In this document: one piece after another, positions 1 to 7,600 of the stretch
Layout of the letters: each line of letters begins with the position of its first letter
Position numbering within the stretch: the first letter of the stretch is position 1
Source: Jiangella rhizosphaerae
GTDB lineage: Bacteria; Actinomycetota; Actinomycetes; Jiangellales; Jiangellaceae
Length of the DNA stretch: 36,740 nucleotides
Direction: 5' to 3'
Assembly: GCF_003579925.1 (NCBI RefSeq)
Contig: NZ_QUAL01000440.1
Location: 1 to 36,740 of the forward strand
Program-made: the position numbers and the translations under genes
The notes under the pieces: model-generated
The model's input: only the letters and a program-made list of their open reading frames with translations
Database searches by the model: none
What the model was told of the DNA's origin: nothing

Positions 1-696
1 GCGCTCGGCGGGCTGGAGGCGACGGTCGAGGCGGTCCTGACGGCGGCCGCCGCGGCACCGCTGCCGATGGGCGTCGTCGTCGCGTCCAGCTGGGCCCGCT
101 CCGGCGAGCACGCGACGACGCTGGCCCGGCTCGCCACCCGGTATGCCGCCGACGGTGTGGTCGGGTTCGGGCTCTCCAACGACGAGCGCCTCGGCCGGGT
201 CGAGGCCTTCGCGCCGGCGTTCCGCGTCGCCGCCGACGCCGGGCTGCTGCGCACCCCGCACGGCGGTTTCTTCACCGGGCCGTCCCACGTCCGCGACTGC
301 GTCGAGCTGCTCGGCGCCACCAGGGTCGGCCACGGCACGTCCGCCGCGACCGAGCCGGCCGTCCTGGACCTGCTGGCCGAACGCGGCGTCGCGCTCGAGC
401 TCTGCCCGACCTCCTACCCGCCGTTCGGCGTGCACGCGCTGGACGAGCTGCCGGTGCGAACATTCCTGGCGGCGGACGTGCCGGTGGCGATCGGCAGCGA
501 CGACCCCCTGCTGTTCGCCGTCGGGCTGGCCGGTCAGTACGCGCTGTGCCGCGACGTCCTCGGGCTCACCGACGCCGAGCTGGCAGCGTTGGCTCGCGGC
601 TCGATCACCTCGTCGGCAGCGCCGGAGCCGCTGCGGCGGACGCTGCTCGCCGGCGTCGACGCTTGGCTGACCGCAGACGGCAGAGTGGGCGCGTGA
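1..696 (+). CDS. Adenosine deaminase-like protein, 5' end outside window
   Basis: The frame is open from base 1, so the start lies upstream and about 231 residues are visible. The C-terminal half of the adenosine/AMP deaminase TIM barrel is recognisable: GHG (barrel His), LELCPTS, and GSDDPLLF carrying the metal/catalytic Asp pair. Family members deaminate adenosine to inosine, or a related aminopurine, in the cytoplasm. Where the family has HAGE or HGGE, this protein reads HGGFF (bases 259-273): Phe stands in place of the Glu that protonates the purine ring. CPTSN is also CPTSY. The protein may be inactive on adenosine or act on another substrate. The stop codon overlaps the GTG of the following MFS gene by 4 bp, suggesting co-expression. 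Fold assignment is secure; activity is uncertain. Confidence 0.85.
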   Translation, partial: ALGGLEATVEAVLTAAAAAPLPMGVVVASSWARSGEHATTLARLATRYAADGVVGFGLSNDERLGRVEAFAPAFRVAADAGLLRTPHGGFFTGPSHVRDCVELLGATRVGHGTSAATEPAVLDLLAERGVALELCPTSYPPFGVHALDELPVRTFLAADVPVAIGSDDPLLFAVGLAGQYALCRDVLGLTDAELAALARGSITSSAAPEPLRRTLLAGVDAWLTADGRVGA

Positions 697-1925
697 GTGC
701 CGAGCCGCCGTTCCCGCCACCGGGGTTCCGGCGGTTCTGGGCCGGCGAGGCCGTCTCGGGGCTCGGCAGCTACGTCACGCTGCTGGCGCTGCAGACGCTC
801 GTGGTGCTCGACCTGGGCGGCGGCGCCGCGCAGCTGGGGTGGGTGAGCTCGGCGCGCTGGCTGCCCTACCTCGTGGCCGGACTGGCGGTGGGAGCGCTCG
901 TCGACCGGGTGCGACGGCGACCGGTCATGATCACCAGCGACCTGGTCCGCGCCGCGCTGCTGCTGGTGATCCCGGCCGCGTGGGCCGCCGGCCTGCTGAC
1001 GCTCCCGCTGCTCGTGGTCGTGGTGGCGGGTTTCGGCGCCGCCTCCCTGGTGAACGACGCCGCCTCGATGGCGTTCGTGCCGCGGCTCGTGCCGCGCGTC
1101 CATCTGCAACGGGCGCACGCCCGCATCGACGGCGCCGACGCCGTGGCACAGACGGCCGGTCCCGCGCTGGGCGGGCTGCTGGTCCGGGTGGTCGGGGCGC
1201 CGCTGGCAGTACTCGCCGACGCGGTCACCTACGTGTTCTCCGCGGTCATGGTCGCGACGACCCGGGTGGACGAGCCGCGCGCGGGAGCGGGCGGCCCGGT
1301 GCCGCACCTGCGGCGCGAGATCGCCGAGGGGGTTCGCTGGGTGTACGGCCCGTCCGGGTTGGCGAGGCTGGCCGTCGCAACCCACGTGTGGTTCGCGGCC
1401 AACGCGGTGGTGTCGGTGGTGGTCCCCGTCTGGGCGCTGCGCGAGCTCGGGCTGTCCCCGGCGGTCTTCGGCCTCACGACCGCCGCGGCCGGCGTGGGCG
1501 GCCTGCTCGGCGCCTCGGTGAGCACGGCCGCCGGCCGCCGGCTCGGCACGGGCGGGGCGATCATCGCGGCGCATGCGATCGTCACGGTCGCCGTCGTCGC
1601 GACGGCGACCGCCGGCGCAGCGACCGGGACCGTCCTCGCGCCGGCGCTCCTCGGAGTCGGCCAAGCGTTGTACGGCTTCTCGATCGGGCTCAGCAACTCG
1701 CACGAGATGAGCTACCGGCAGGCCCTGACGCCGGACGCCCTGCAGGCGCGGACGAACACGACGATGCGGTCGTTCAACCGGGCCGTGATCGTGGTGGTCT
1801 CGCCGCTCGCCGGGCTGCTCGCCGACCGGCTCGGGCTGGCGCCCGCCCTGGTGACGGCGGTGGTGATCTTCGCCGGTGTCGTGCTGATGCTGCTGGCGTC
1901 GCCGTTCCGCCACGCCCGGATCTAG
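693..1925 (+). CDS. MFS transporter, EntS/MFS_3-like
   Basis: A 410-residue membrane protein with about 12 hydrophobic segments. Segments 2 and 3 are joined by the loop ALVDRVRRRPVMI, the characteristic MFS D-R-x-x-R-R motif, and the following segment begins DLVRAALLL as in MFS_3 / enterobactin-exporter-type proteins. The likely role is proton-driven export of a small molecule; the substrate cannot be told. The chosen start is the GTG at 693, which overlaps the TGA of the deaminase-like gene (GTGA). A longer frame is open upstream but lies inside that gene. The C terminus ends 10 bp before the convergent LacI gene. It is likely translationally coupled to the preceding gene. Confidence 0.85.
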   Translation: MSAEPPFPPPGFRRFWAGEAVSGLGSYVTLLALQTLVVLDLGGGAAQLGWVSSARWLPYLVAGLAVGALVDRVRRRPVMITSDLVRAALLLVIPAAWAAGLLTLPLLVVVVAGFGAASLVNDAASMAFVPRLVPRVHLQRAHARIDGADAVAQTAGPALGGLLVRVVGAPLAVLADAVTYVFSAVMVATTRVDEPRAGAGGPVPHLRREIAEGVRWVYGPSGLARLAVATHVWFAANAVVSVVVPVWALRELGLSPAVFGLTTAAAGVGGLLGASVSTAAGRRLGTGGAIIAAHAIVTVAVVATATAGAATGTVLAPALLGVGQALYGFSIGLSNSHEMSYRQALTPDALQARTNTTMRSFNRAVIVVVSPLAGLLADRLGLAPALVTAVVIFAGVVLMLLASPFRHARI

Positions 1926-1935
1926 GAACGCCCGG

Positions 1936-2994
1936 TCACCGGCCGGAAGGCGGCGCGGAGGTGGCGCCGACCCGCAGCCGGACCGGCAGGTGCACGTTGG
2001 GCGGCCGCCGGCCGGCCAGCAGCTCGGTCACCATGCGCCCGGTCAGCCGGCCCTTCTCCGCGATCGGCTGCACGACCGTCGTCAGCACCCGCTCGCCCAG
2101 CCAGGGGGTGTCGATGCCGTCGTAGCCGACGACGGTGAGGTCCTCGGGCACACGCAGGCCCAGCGACTCGGCGGCCCGGATGACGCCGACGGCGAGCAGA
2201 TCGCTCTGCGCGACGACGGCCGTGGGCCGGTCCGGCACGTCGAGCAGCAGCCGCCCGGCCCGCTCGCCCTCCTCGACGACGTTGCTGGGCGCCTCGGCGA
2301 CCGGGACCGGCCCGAAGACGTCCTCGGTGGCGGCGAGCCGGGCCCGGCAGTCGGCGAACCCGACCGAGGCGCGGCGGGCGTCGTCGACCAGCCCGCCGCG
2401 GCCGTCGAGCCGCAGCGGCAGCGCGGCGACGGCGACCCGGTGGTGCCCCAGCGACGCGACGTGCCGGGCCAGCTCGGCCGCGCCGCCGTAGTCGTCGATG
2501 TCGAGCACCGTGACGTCGGGCCGGTCGGGTCCGTCGACGGCGACCACCGGAACCCCCCGGCGCAGGAACAGGTCGAGCAGCGGGTCGTCGTCGCGGCCGC
2601 AGGTGGCGAACACTACCGCGTCGACCGGCATCCGCGACACCTGCTCCGTCGTGGGGCTGCCGTGCTGGGCGTCGCCCGAGAGCAGCAGCAGGCCGGTGCC
2701 GGACGGGCTGAGCGCCTCGGCGATGCCGTCGAGCAGCGCGACGGCGACCGGGTCGCGGAACGCGTAGAGCAGCCGCTCGCCGATGACGGCGCCGACGATG
2801 CCGGACCGGCCCCGGCGCAGCGACCGGGCCATCGGATCGGGACCGGCGTAGCCGAGCTCGCGCGCCGCGGCCAGCACCCGTTCGCGGGTCGAGTCGGCCA
2901 CCGGCCCGGAGCCGCTGAAGGCCAGCGATGCCGTGGACGGCGACACGCCGGCCCGCGCGGCCACCGCCGCCAGCGTCGCCCGGTGCTCGCCCAC
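1936..2994 (-). CDS. LacI-family transcriptional regulator
   Basis: A 352-residue repressor. An N-terminal LacI helix-turn-helix (about residues 6-50; AAVAARAGVSPSTASLAFSG followed by the hinge helix RERVLAAARELGY) is joined to a periplasmic-binding-protein-like ligand domain ending VVGYDGIDTPWL and VVQPIAEKGR. The GTG at 2994 is chosen because GGGGAG lies about 7 nt upstream and the HTH begins at once; an upstream in-frame start at 3042 would add 16 unlikely residues. It is divergent from an MFS gene at 3096. The 101-bp gap holds two abutting perfect palindromes with a central CG, the form LacI proteins bind, so autoregulation and control of the MFS gene are likely. The effector is unknown, probably a sugar or nucleoside. 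Confidence 0.9.
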   Translation of the reverse strand: MGEHRATLAAVAARAGVSPSTASLAFSGSGPVADSTRERVLAAARELGYAGPDPMARSLRRGRSGIVGAVIGERLLYAFRDPVAVALLDGIAEALSPSGTGLLLLSGDAQHGSPTTEQVSRMPVDAVVFATCGRDDDPLLDLFLRRGVPVVAVDGPDRPDVTVLDIDDYGGAAELARHVASLGHHRVAVAALPLRLDGRGGLVDDARRASVGFADCRARLAATEDVFGPVPVAEAPSNVVEEGERAGRLLLDVPDRPTAVVAQSDLLAVGVIRAAESLGLRVPEDLTVVGYDGIDTPWLGERVLTTVVQPIAEKGRLTGRMVTELLAGRRPPNVHLPVRLRVGATSAPPSGR

Positions 2995-3051
2995 GTCAGC
3001 TCCCCTCACGGATATCGCGCTTGCATTCCGATCCTCGACCATAGGAGAATA

Positions 3052-3079
3052 TCGAATCGATTCGATCGAATCGATTCGA
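3052..3079. promoter_or_regulatory. Tandem palindromic operator
   Basis: The 14-bp perfect palindrome TCGAATCGATTCGA occurs twice with no spacer, at 3052-3065 and 3066-3079, so the whole 28 bp is also palindromic. The ATCGAT centre with a middle CG resembles LacI-family operators. It ends 3 bp before the AGAGGA ribosome binding site (3083-3088) of the MFS gene and lies 58 bp upstream of the divergent LacI gene. A weak TTGCAT hexamer at 3021 could be a -35 box. Binding by the adjacent LacI protein is inferred. Confidence 0.75.
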
Positions 3080-3095
3080 CCCAGAGGACTTTCAC

Positions 3096-4325
3096 GTGAC
3101 GCACTCCGCTCCGGCCCAGTCGCCCGACTTCGCCAGGGTCGTCCGCGCCCGCAACGCCGTCGCCACCGTGTTCGCCCTCAACGGGCTGGCGGTCGCGAGC
3201 TGGATGGCGCGCATCCCCGAGGTGCGCGACCTGCTCGGGCTGACGCCCGGCGAGATCGGGCGGGTGCTGCTGGCGCTGGCCGCCGGCTCCCTCGTCGCAC
3301 TGCCCACCTCGGGGTTCGTCGTCAGCAAGATCGGCGCGGCGCGGACGGTGGCCGGCGGCTCGGTGCTGGTCGCCGCCGGTCTGACGCTGGCCGGCGTGGG
3401 CGCGGACTCGCTCGGCACGGTCGCGGTCGTCGCGGCCGGGCTGGTGCTCATCGGGTACGGCTCCGGCTCGTGGGACGTCGCGATGAACGTCGAGGGCGCG
3501 GCGGTCGAGCGGCTGCTCGGCCGGACCATCATGCCGCGCTTCCACGCCGCGTTCAGCCTGGGCACGGTGGCCGGGGCCGGGCTCGGTGCCGGCGCCGCGG
3601 CCGCCGGGCTCCCCGTGGTCGTCCACCTGAGCGTCGTCAGCGTCATCGCGCTGATCGTCACCATCGTCGCCAGCCGCAGCTTCCTGCCGCGCACGGCCGA
3701 GGTCGACGACGACGGCGCGCCGGTCCAGCGCGTCTCCGTCTGGACCGCGTGGCGCGAGCCGCGCACGCTGCTCATCGGGCTCATGGTCATGTGTGCCGCG
3801 CTGATCGAGGGCATCGCCAACGACTGGCTGGCGCTCGGCCTGGTCGACGGCTACGAGGTGAGCAACGCCGTCGGCGCGGTCGGCTTCGCCGTGTTCCTCA
3901 CGGCCATGACCGCCGGGCGGACCGCCGGCACCCAGCTGGTCGACCGCTTCGGCCGACTGCCCGTGCTGCGCACCAGCGCCGTGCTGTCCGCCGCCGGCGT
4001 GCTGCTGGTCGTCTACGGCGGGTCGCTCGCGGTCGCGCTGGCCGGCACGGTCGTCTGGGGTCTTGGCGCCGCGCTGGGCTTCCCGCTCGGCATGAGCGCA
4101 GCCTCCGACGACCCGCGCCGCGCCGCCGCCCGGGTCAGCGTGGTCGCGTCGGTCGGCTACACCGCGTTCCTCGCCGGGCCGCCCATCCTCGGGTGGCTGG
4201 GCGACCACGAGGGCGTCCTGCACGCGCTGCTGGTCGTCGCCGTCGCCGCCGTCGTGGCCGGGCTGGTCTCACCCGCCGCGCGCGAGCAGCAGCCGACCCC
4301 CGTCGAGGCCGCCGCCCGCGACTGA
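3096..4325 (+). CDS. MFS transporter, probable LacI target
   Basis: A 409-residue major-facilitator protein with about 12 membrane segments and N-terminal sequence ARNAVATVFALNGLAVASWM. The loop after segment 2 and the GSWDVAMNVEGA segment recall the YbjJ/FucP-like branch of MFS carriers. Such proteins move sugars or other small polar molecules across the cytoplasmic membrane; this substrate cannot be inferred. Translation starts at the GTG at 3096, with AGAGGA 7 nt upstream. It is divergent from the LacI gene and directly preceded by the tandem palindrome, so repression by that protein is likely. The gene ends 13 bp before a convergent response-regulator gene, and the two facing stop codons fall in a hairpin. 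Confidence 0.85.
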   Translation: MTHSAPAQSPDFARVVRARNAVATVFALNGLAVASWMARIPEVRDLLGLTPGEIGRVLLALAAGSLVALPTSGFVVSKIGAARTVAGGSVLVAAGLTLAGVGADSLGTVAVVAAGLVLIGYGSGSWDVAMNVEGAAVERLLGRTIMPRFHAAFSLGTVAGAGLGAGAAAAGLPVVVHLSVVSVIALIVTIVASRSFLPRTAEVDDDGAPVQRVSVWTAWREPRTLLIGLMVMCAALIEGIANDWLALGLVDGYEVSNAVGAVGFAVFLTAMTAGRTAGTQLVDRFGRLPVLRTSAVLSAAGVLLVVYGGSLAVALAGTVVWGLGAALGFPLGMSAASDDPRRAAARVSVVASVGYTAFLAGPPILGWLGDHEGVLHALLVVAVAAVVAGLVSPAAREQQPTPVEAAARD

Positions 4326-4342
4326 CGGCCCCGGCCGGTCAG
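4322..4342. terminator. Stop-codon hairpin between convergent genes
   Basis: CTGAC (4322-4326) pairs with GTCAG (4338-4342), and the inner GGCC/GGCC extends the stem with one bulged base. The TGA of the MFS gene and the complement of the TGA of the response-regulator gene form part of the two arms. There is no T-tract. It could serve as a compact two-way terminator. Confidence 0.45.
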
Positions 4343-5013
4343 GACGCGCCCGGCCGCACCAGCCCGGTCTCGTAGGCCAGCACCACCAACTGCACGCGGT
4401 CGCGCAGCCCGACCTTGGCCAGCACCCGGCCGATGTGGGTCTTCACCGTGGCCTCGGTGACGAACAGCCTCGCGGCGATCTCGGCGTTCGACCGGCCGCG
4501 GACCACCTCGCGGACGATCTCGTGCTCGCGCTGGGTGAGCTCGGCCCAGACGGCGTCCGGCGGGGTGGCGTCCTCGGGCAGGTGGCCGGCGAAGCGTTCG
4601 AGCAGCCGGCGCGTGGTGCTGGGCGCGACCACGGCGTCGCCGGAGTGCACCGCACGGACGGCGTCGAGCAGCGTCGGCGGCGGGGCGTCCTTGAGCAGGA
4701 ACCCGCTGGCGCCGGCCTTGATCGCGGCGAACGCGTACTCGTCGAGGTCGAACGTGGTCAGCACGATCACCTTCGGCGCGTCCTCGCGCGAGCGCAGCCG
4801 GCGGGTGGCCTCGACGCCGTCGAGAACGGGCATCCGGACGTCCATCAGCACGACGTCGGCCGTGGTCACCGACAGTGCGTGCAGCGCGGCGTCGCCGTCG
4901 CCGGCCTCGCCGACCACCTCGAGGTCGGGCTGCGAGTCGATGACCATCCGGAACCCGGCCCGGACCAGCTGCTGGTCGTCCACCAGGAAGACCCTGACCG
5001 GCTGCACACTCAC
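4339..5013 (-). CDS. Response regulator, NarL/LuxR family
   Basis: A 224-residue two-component regulator. The receiver domain (residues 5-120) shows the acidic pair D12-D13, phosphoacceptor D58 in VLMDVRMP, Thr at 86-87 and K108 in LLKDAPP. The C-terminal LuxR-type HTH covers about residues 155-215 (LTQREHEIVREVVRGRSNAEIA...VTEATVKTHI). The start GTG at 5013 overlaps the TGA of the kinase gene (GTGA); a second GTG at 5007 is possible. It is translated after, and is probably phosphorylated by, the kinase encoded just upstream. NarL-type actinobacterial pairs often control drug or envelope-stress exporters, but no such target is evident beside it. Confidence 0.95.
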   Translation of the reverse strand: MSVQPVRVFLVDDQQLVRAGFRMVIDSQPDLEVVGEAGDGDAALHALSVTTADVVLMDVRMPVLDGVEATRRLRSREDAPKVIVLTTFDLDEYAFAAIKAGASGFLLKDAPPPTLLDAVRAVHSGDAVVAPSTTRRLLERFAGHLPEDATPPDAVWAELTQREHEIVREVVRGRSNAEIAARLFVTEATVKTHIGRVLAKVGLRDRVQLVVLAYETGLVRPGAS

Positions 5014-6191
5014 TTCCCTTCTCCGTATGGCAGGTCGAGGTCGACCCGCCAGCCGCCGCCGGCCGCCGGTCCCGCCGTCACCGTGCCGCCGTACATCGTC
5101 ATCCTCTCCCGCATGCCCGCCAGCCCCTGGCCGAGCCCGTCGCTGGGCGCGGCCGCGCCCCGTCCGTCGTCGCTGACCCGCAGGGTCAGCCGGTCGGCGC
5201 CGAACACCAGCGCCACCTTCGCCCGGGCGGCCGGGCCGGCATGCTTGAGCGCGTTGGTCAGCGCCTCCTGGATCACCCGGTACACCGCCAGCGACGGGCC
5301 TGGCGGCAGCGGCCGCGGCGGGCCGGTGACGTCGAGCTCGACCGGCAGCCCGGCCTGCCGCACCGACGTGACCAGCTCCGGCAGGCTGCCCAGCCCCGGC
5401 TGCGGCCGGACGCTGCCGCCGTCGGCGTCGTCGGTGGTGCGCAGGACCCCGAGGAGCCGGCGCATCTCGGCGAGCGCGCCGCGGCCGGTGTCGCCGATGG
5501 TCTTCAGCGCGTCGAGCGCGGCCTGCGGGTCGTGGTCGCCGGCGTACCGGCCGCCGTCGGCCTGCACGACGATGACGGAGAGGTTGTGCGCGACGACGTC
5601 GTGCATCTCGCGAGCGATGCGCGAGCGCTCCTCGGCGGCCGCCAGCAGCGCCCGCTGGTCGCGTTCCCGCTCGGCCTGGTGCGCCCGCTCGACCAGCTCG
5701 GCGACGTACGCCTGCCGCGTGCGCCGCACGTCGCCCATCGCCCAGGCCCCGATGACCGTCGCGGACAGCCCGATGGCGCTGGCCACGAACGCCTCCGCGC
5801 TCTCTTCGATCGACGGGACGTAGCGCACTGTGCCCAGCACGACGCCGAGGAACCCGGCCGCGAGCCCGGCCCAGCTGGCCCACCGCGGGCCGTAGGCGCT
5901 GACGGCGTACAGGCCGAGCAGCAGCGCGACGTCGTACGGGGTCAGCTGCAGCCCGGTGGCCCACTGCACCAGCCCGGCGGCCACCAGCACGCCGAACGAC
6001 TCGACCGGCCGCACCCGCCGGAACACCAGCGCCGCGCACATGACCGTCCCGAGGACGAAGTGCGCCCAGGCGGGGTCGAACGCGGCCGCCGTGAACACCA
6101 CCATCGTGACGAACACGCCCAGCGCGATGACGGCGTCCGGCACCACGGGGTGCCGGCGCACCCACGCGTACAGCCGGTCCCTGCGCCTCAC
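5010..6191 (-). CDS. Sensor histidine kinase, HisKA_3/DesK type
   Basis: A 393-residue membrane kinase. Four to six hydrophobic segments fill residues about 17-155 with short loops and no large sensor domain. They are followed by a coiled linker rich in Arg/Glu, the HisKA_3 phosphoacceptor helix SRIAREMHDVVAHNLSV (H197), and an HATPase domain with N-box QEALTNALKHA and G-box DDGRG. It autophosphorylates and passes phosphate to the overlapping response regulator. The GTG start at 6191 has no clear Shine-Dalgarno sequence; TAGCCT at 6199-6204 lies 7 nt upstream, so the mRNA is probably leaderless. Signals may come from the membrane itself, as in DesK, which is an inference. Confidence 0.95.
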   Translation of the reverse strand: MRRRDRLYAWVRRHPVVPDAVIALGVFVTMVVFTAAAFDPAWAHFVLGTVMCAALVFRRVRPVESFGVLVAAGLVQWATGLQLTPYDVALLLGLYAVSAYGPRWASWAGLAAGFLGVVLGTVRYVPSIEESAEAFVASAIGLSATVIGAWAMGDVRRTRQAYVAELVERAHQAERERDQRALLAAAEERSRIAREMHDVVAHNLSVIVVQADGGRYAGDHDPQAALDALKTIGDTGRGALAEMRRLLGVLRTTDDADGGSVRPQPGLGSLPELVTSVRQAGLPVELDVTGPPRPLPPGPSLAVYRVIQEALTNALKHAGPAARAKVALVFGADRLTLRVSDDGRGAAAPSDGLGQGLAGMRERMTMYGGTVTAGPAAGGGWRVDLDLPYGEGK

Positions 6192-6198
6192 GGTGAGC

Positions 6199-6204
6199 AG
6201 GCTA
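6199..6204 (-). promoter_or_regulatory. -10 box for leaderless kinase mRNA
   Basis: TAGCCT on the minus strand ends 7 nt before the GTG start at 6191, placing transcription start at the start codon. No convincing -35 hexamer was found. Confidence 0.55.
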
Positions 6205-6231
6205 GCTCGCCGCGCCCTCCCGCGCCGTCCG

Positions 6232-6257
6232 AGTGTTTCGCCCGAGCCCGAAACACT
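6232..6257. promoter_or_regulatory. 26-bp inverted repeat, candidate operator
   Basis: AGTGTTTCG (6232-6240) and CGAAACACT (6249-6257) are perfect 9-bp inverted arms around an 8-bp centre. The site lies in the 101-bp gap between the divergent kinase and RibD_C-like genes, 35 bp before the latter's ATG. Its size and form suit a TetR- or response-regulator-type dimer. The binding protein is unknown; the adjacent response regulator is one candidate. Confidence 0.55.
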
Positions 6258-6292
6258 GCCGCGTCGGGCCCGCGTCGCCGAGACTGCCTGCC

Positions 6293-6898
6293 ATGCAGAC
6301 CAGCACTGGAAAGGTCCAGCTCGCGTTCATGATGTCGCTCGACGGCTTCGTCGCCGGCCCCGGCCACACCATGGACTTCATGGACGGGACGGCGGTGCGC
6401 GACGGCGTGCACCGGGAGCTCATCGAGAGCACCGGCGCGATCCTGGCCGGACGCGACGGTTACGACAGCACCGGAGGAAACCTCCGGCCGTACGGCGGCG
6501 CGTGGAGCGGGCCGATCTTCGTCCTCACCCACCACCCCGAAGACGTCCACACGATCGACGGCGCCACGGTGCTGAGCTGCTCCGTGGCGGAAGCGGTGCG
6601 GATCGGCCTGGAGGCGGCGCGCGGCCGGAACCTGCAGGTGCTCTCCCCGACGATCGGCCGGCAGCTGCTTCACCTGGGACTGGTCGACGAGATCGACGTG
6701 CATGTGGCGCCCGTCCTGCTCGGCGACGGCATCAGGCTCTACGACGCGCCCGGCGGCGAGCTCGTCCACCTGGCCCGGGAAGGCGACGACCCAGGGCTCG
6801 CGGCGCGGCTTCGTTACCGGCCGGCGTCCTCGGCGTCGCGGGTGCGGCGCAGCCAGAGCAGGCCGAGCACCGGCAGCACCAGCGGCACGAACCCGTAG
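6293..6898 (+). CDS. RibD C-terminal / dihydrofolate reductase-like protein
   Basis: A 201-residue cytoplasmic protein of the RibD_C/DHFR-like family. It has the N-terminal strand VQLAFMMSLDGFVAGPG, ILAGRDGYD, PIFVLTHHP and the conserved block SPTIGRQLLHLGLVDEIDVHVAPVLLGDGIRLYD. Family members are NADPH-dependent reductases of mostly unknown substrate. The family fold normally ends near ARLRYR (about residue 176); here the frame runs on about 25 residues over the end of the convergent membrane-protein gene, an 85-bp overlap. That tail looks non-native and may reflect loss of an original stop. ATG at 6293 is preceded by no strong ribosome binding site. A perfect 26-bp inverted repeat upstream suggests regulated expression. 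Confidence 0.85.
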   Translation: MQTSTGKVQLAFMMSLDGFVAGPGHTMDFMDGTAVRDGVHRELIESTGAILAGRDGYDSTGGNLRPYGGAWSGPIFVLTHHPEDVHTIDGATVLSCSVAEAVRIGLEAARGRNLQVLSPTIGRQLLHLGLVDEIDVHVAPVLLGDGIRLYDAPGGELVHLAREGDDPGLAARLRYRPASSASRVRRSQSRPSTGSTSGTNP

Positions 6899-7227
6899 CC
6901 GCGCCCGAACACCGACCACACGGTGTCGTCGGGGAAGTCGCCCGGGTCGAACGCGGTGATGGCGCCCACCGTCAGCACCCCGATCAGCTCGACGGTGACG
7001 GCGGTCAGCGCCACCCGGCGGGCGGTCGCGCCGGGCCGGGCGAGCGCGACAGTCGCGACGATGTACACCAGCGCGGCGAACGCCGACAGCAGGTACGCCA
7101 CCGGCGCCTCGTCGAACTTCGTCGCGATCTGCACGCCGGCCCGGGCCGACGCCGCCAGCGCGAACACCGCGTAGACGGCGATGAGCAGCCGGCCCGGCCC
7201 GCTGGACCGCCGAGGCGTACCGCTCAC
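6814..7227 (-). CDS. Four-helix integral membrane protein
   Basis: A 137-residue protein of unknown function with four hydrophobic segments (about residues 13-30, 42-62, 72-92 and 110-128) and a basic C terminus (LRRTRDAEDAGR). The GTG start at 7227 overlaps the TGA of the upstream membrane-protein gene (GTGA), so the two are probably translated together and may form a complex. Its 3' end overlaps the convergent RibD_C-like frame by 85 bp. Features such as ARAGVQIATKFDEAPVAYLLSA look conserved rather than random, but I do not recognise a named family. Confidence 0.75.
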   Translation of the reverse strand: MSGTPRRSSGPGRLLIAVYAVFALAASARAGVQIATKFDEAPVAYLLSAFAALVYIVATVALARPGATARRVALTAVTVELIGVLTVGAITAFDPGDFPDDTVWSVFGRGYGFVPLVLPVLGLLWLRRTRDAEDAGR

Positions 7228-7589
7228 GCCGCGCCCGCCTCCCACAGCTGCTGCATGCGCACCACCAGCACCGGTACCACCAGCGCGGCGACGACCAGCA
7301 CCGACGTCCCCCACCGCGACTTCTCCGCCAGCGCCCAGAACAGCCCGAGCGGCACGATGATGAGGTTCATCAGCACGTAGCCGATGAACGTCGCGGTCTC
7401 CTCCGGCGCGCCGTCCGTGATCATCAGGACGACCGCCACCACGGCCTGCACGACGATGAGCAGCTCGACCACCCCGGCGCCGATGACGTACGGCTCGCGC
7501 GGCGGCCGGTTGCGCACCACGGCCACCAGCGCCCACGCGGCGTAGGCCAGCGAGGCCACGATGACGGCCCAGTCGACGACGGCGATCAT
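7224..7589 (-). CDS. Small integral membrane protein
   Basis: A 121-residue protein with four predicted membrane segments (about residues 5-25, 38-60, 68-88 and 93-112) and short loops such as VRNRPPREPYV and ITDGAPEETAT. Function unknown. It starts at the ATG at 7589, 11 bp after the stop of the DUF885 gene, and overlaps the next membrane-protein gene by 4 bp. It therefore sits in a leftward run with the DUF885, panD and PH-domain genes. The two neighbouring small membrane proteins are similar in size and topology but not clearly in sequence. Confidence 0.75.
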   Translation of the reverse strand: MIAVVDWAVIVASLAYAAWALVAVVRNRPPREPYVIGAGVVELLIVVQAVVAVVLMITDGAPEETATFIGYVLMNLIIVPLGLFWALAEKSRWGTSVLVVAALVVPVLVVRMQQLWEAGAA

Positions 7590-7600
7590 GCGTCAGTCCG

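Noticed and set aside
534-1913. A long minus-strand open frame opposite the first MFS gene
   Set aside because: It is low-complexity in Arg, Gln and His, matches no family and mirrors the codon bias of the MFS gene on the other strand.
1990-3099. A plus-strand frame of about 370 codons through the LacI gene
   Set aside because: Composition is typical of an antisense shadow; the LacI protein is clearly coded on the opposite strand.
4339-6165. A possible fused kinase-regulator protein in one frame
   Set aside because: The N-terminal two thirds is an out-of-frame shadow of the kinase; the regulator starts at the GTG at 5013.
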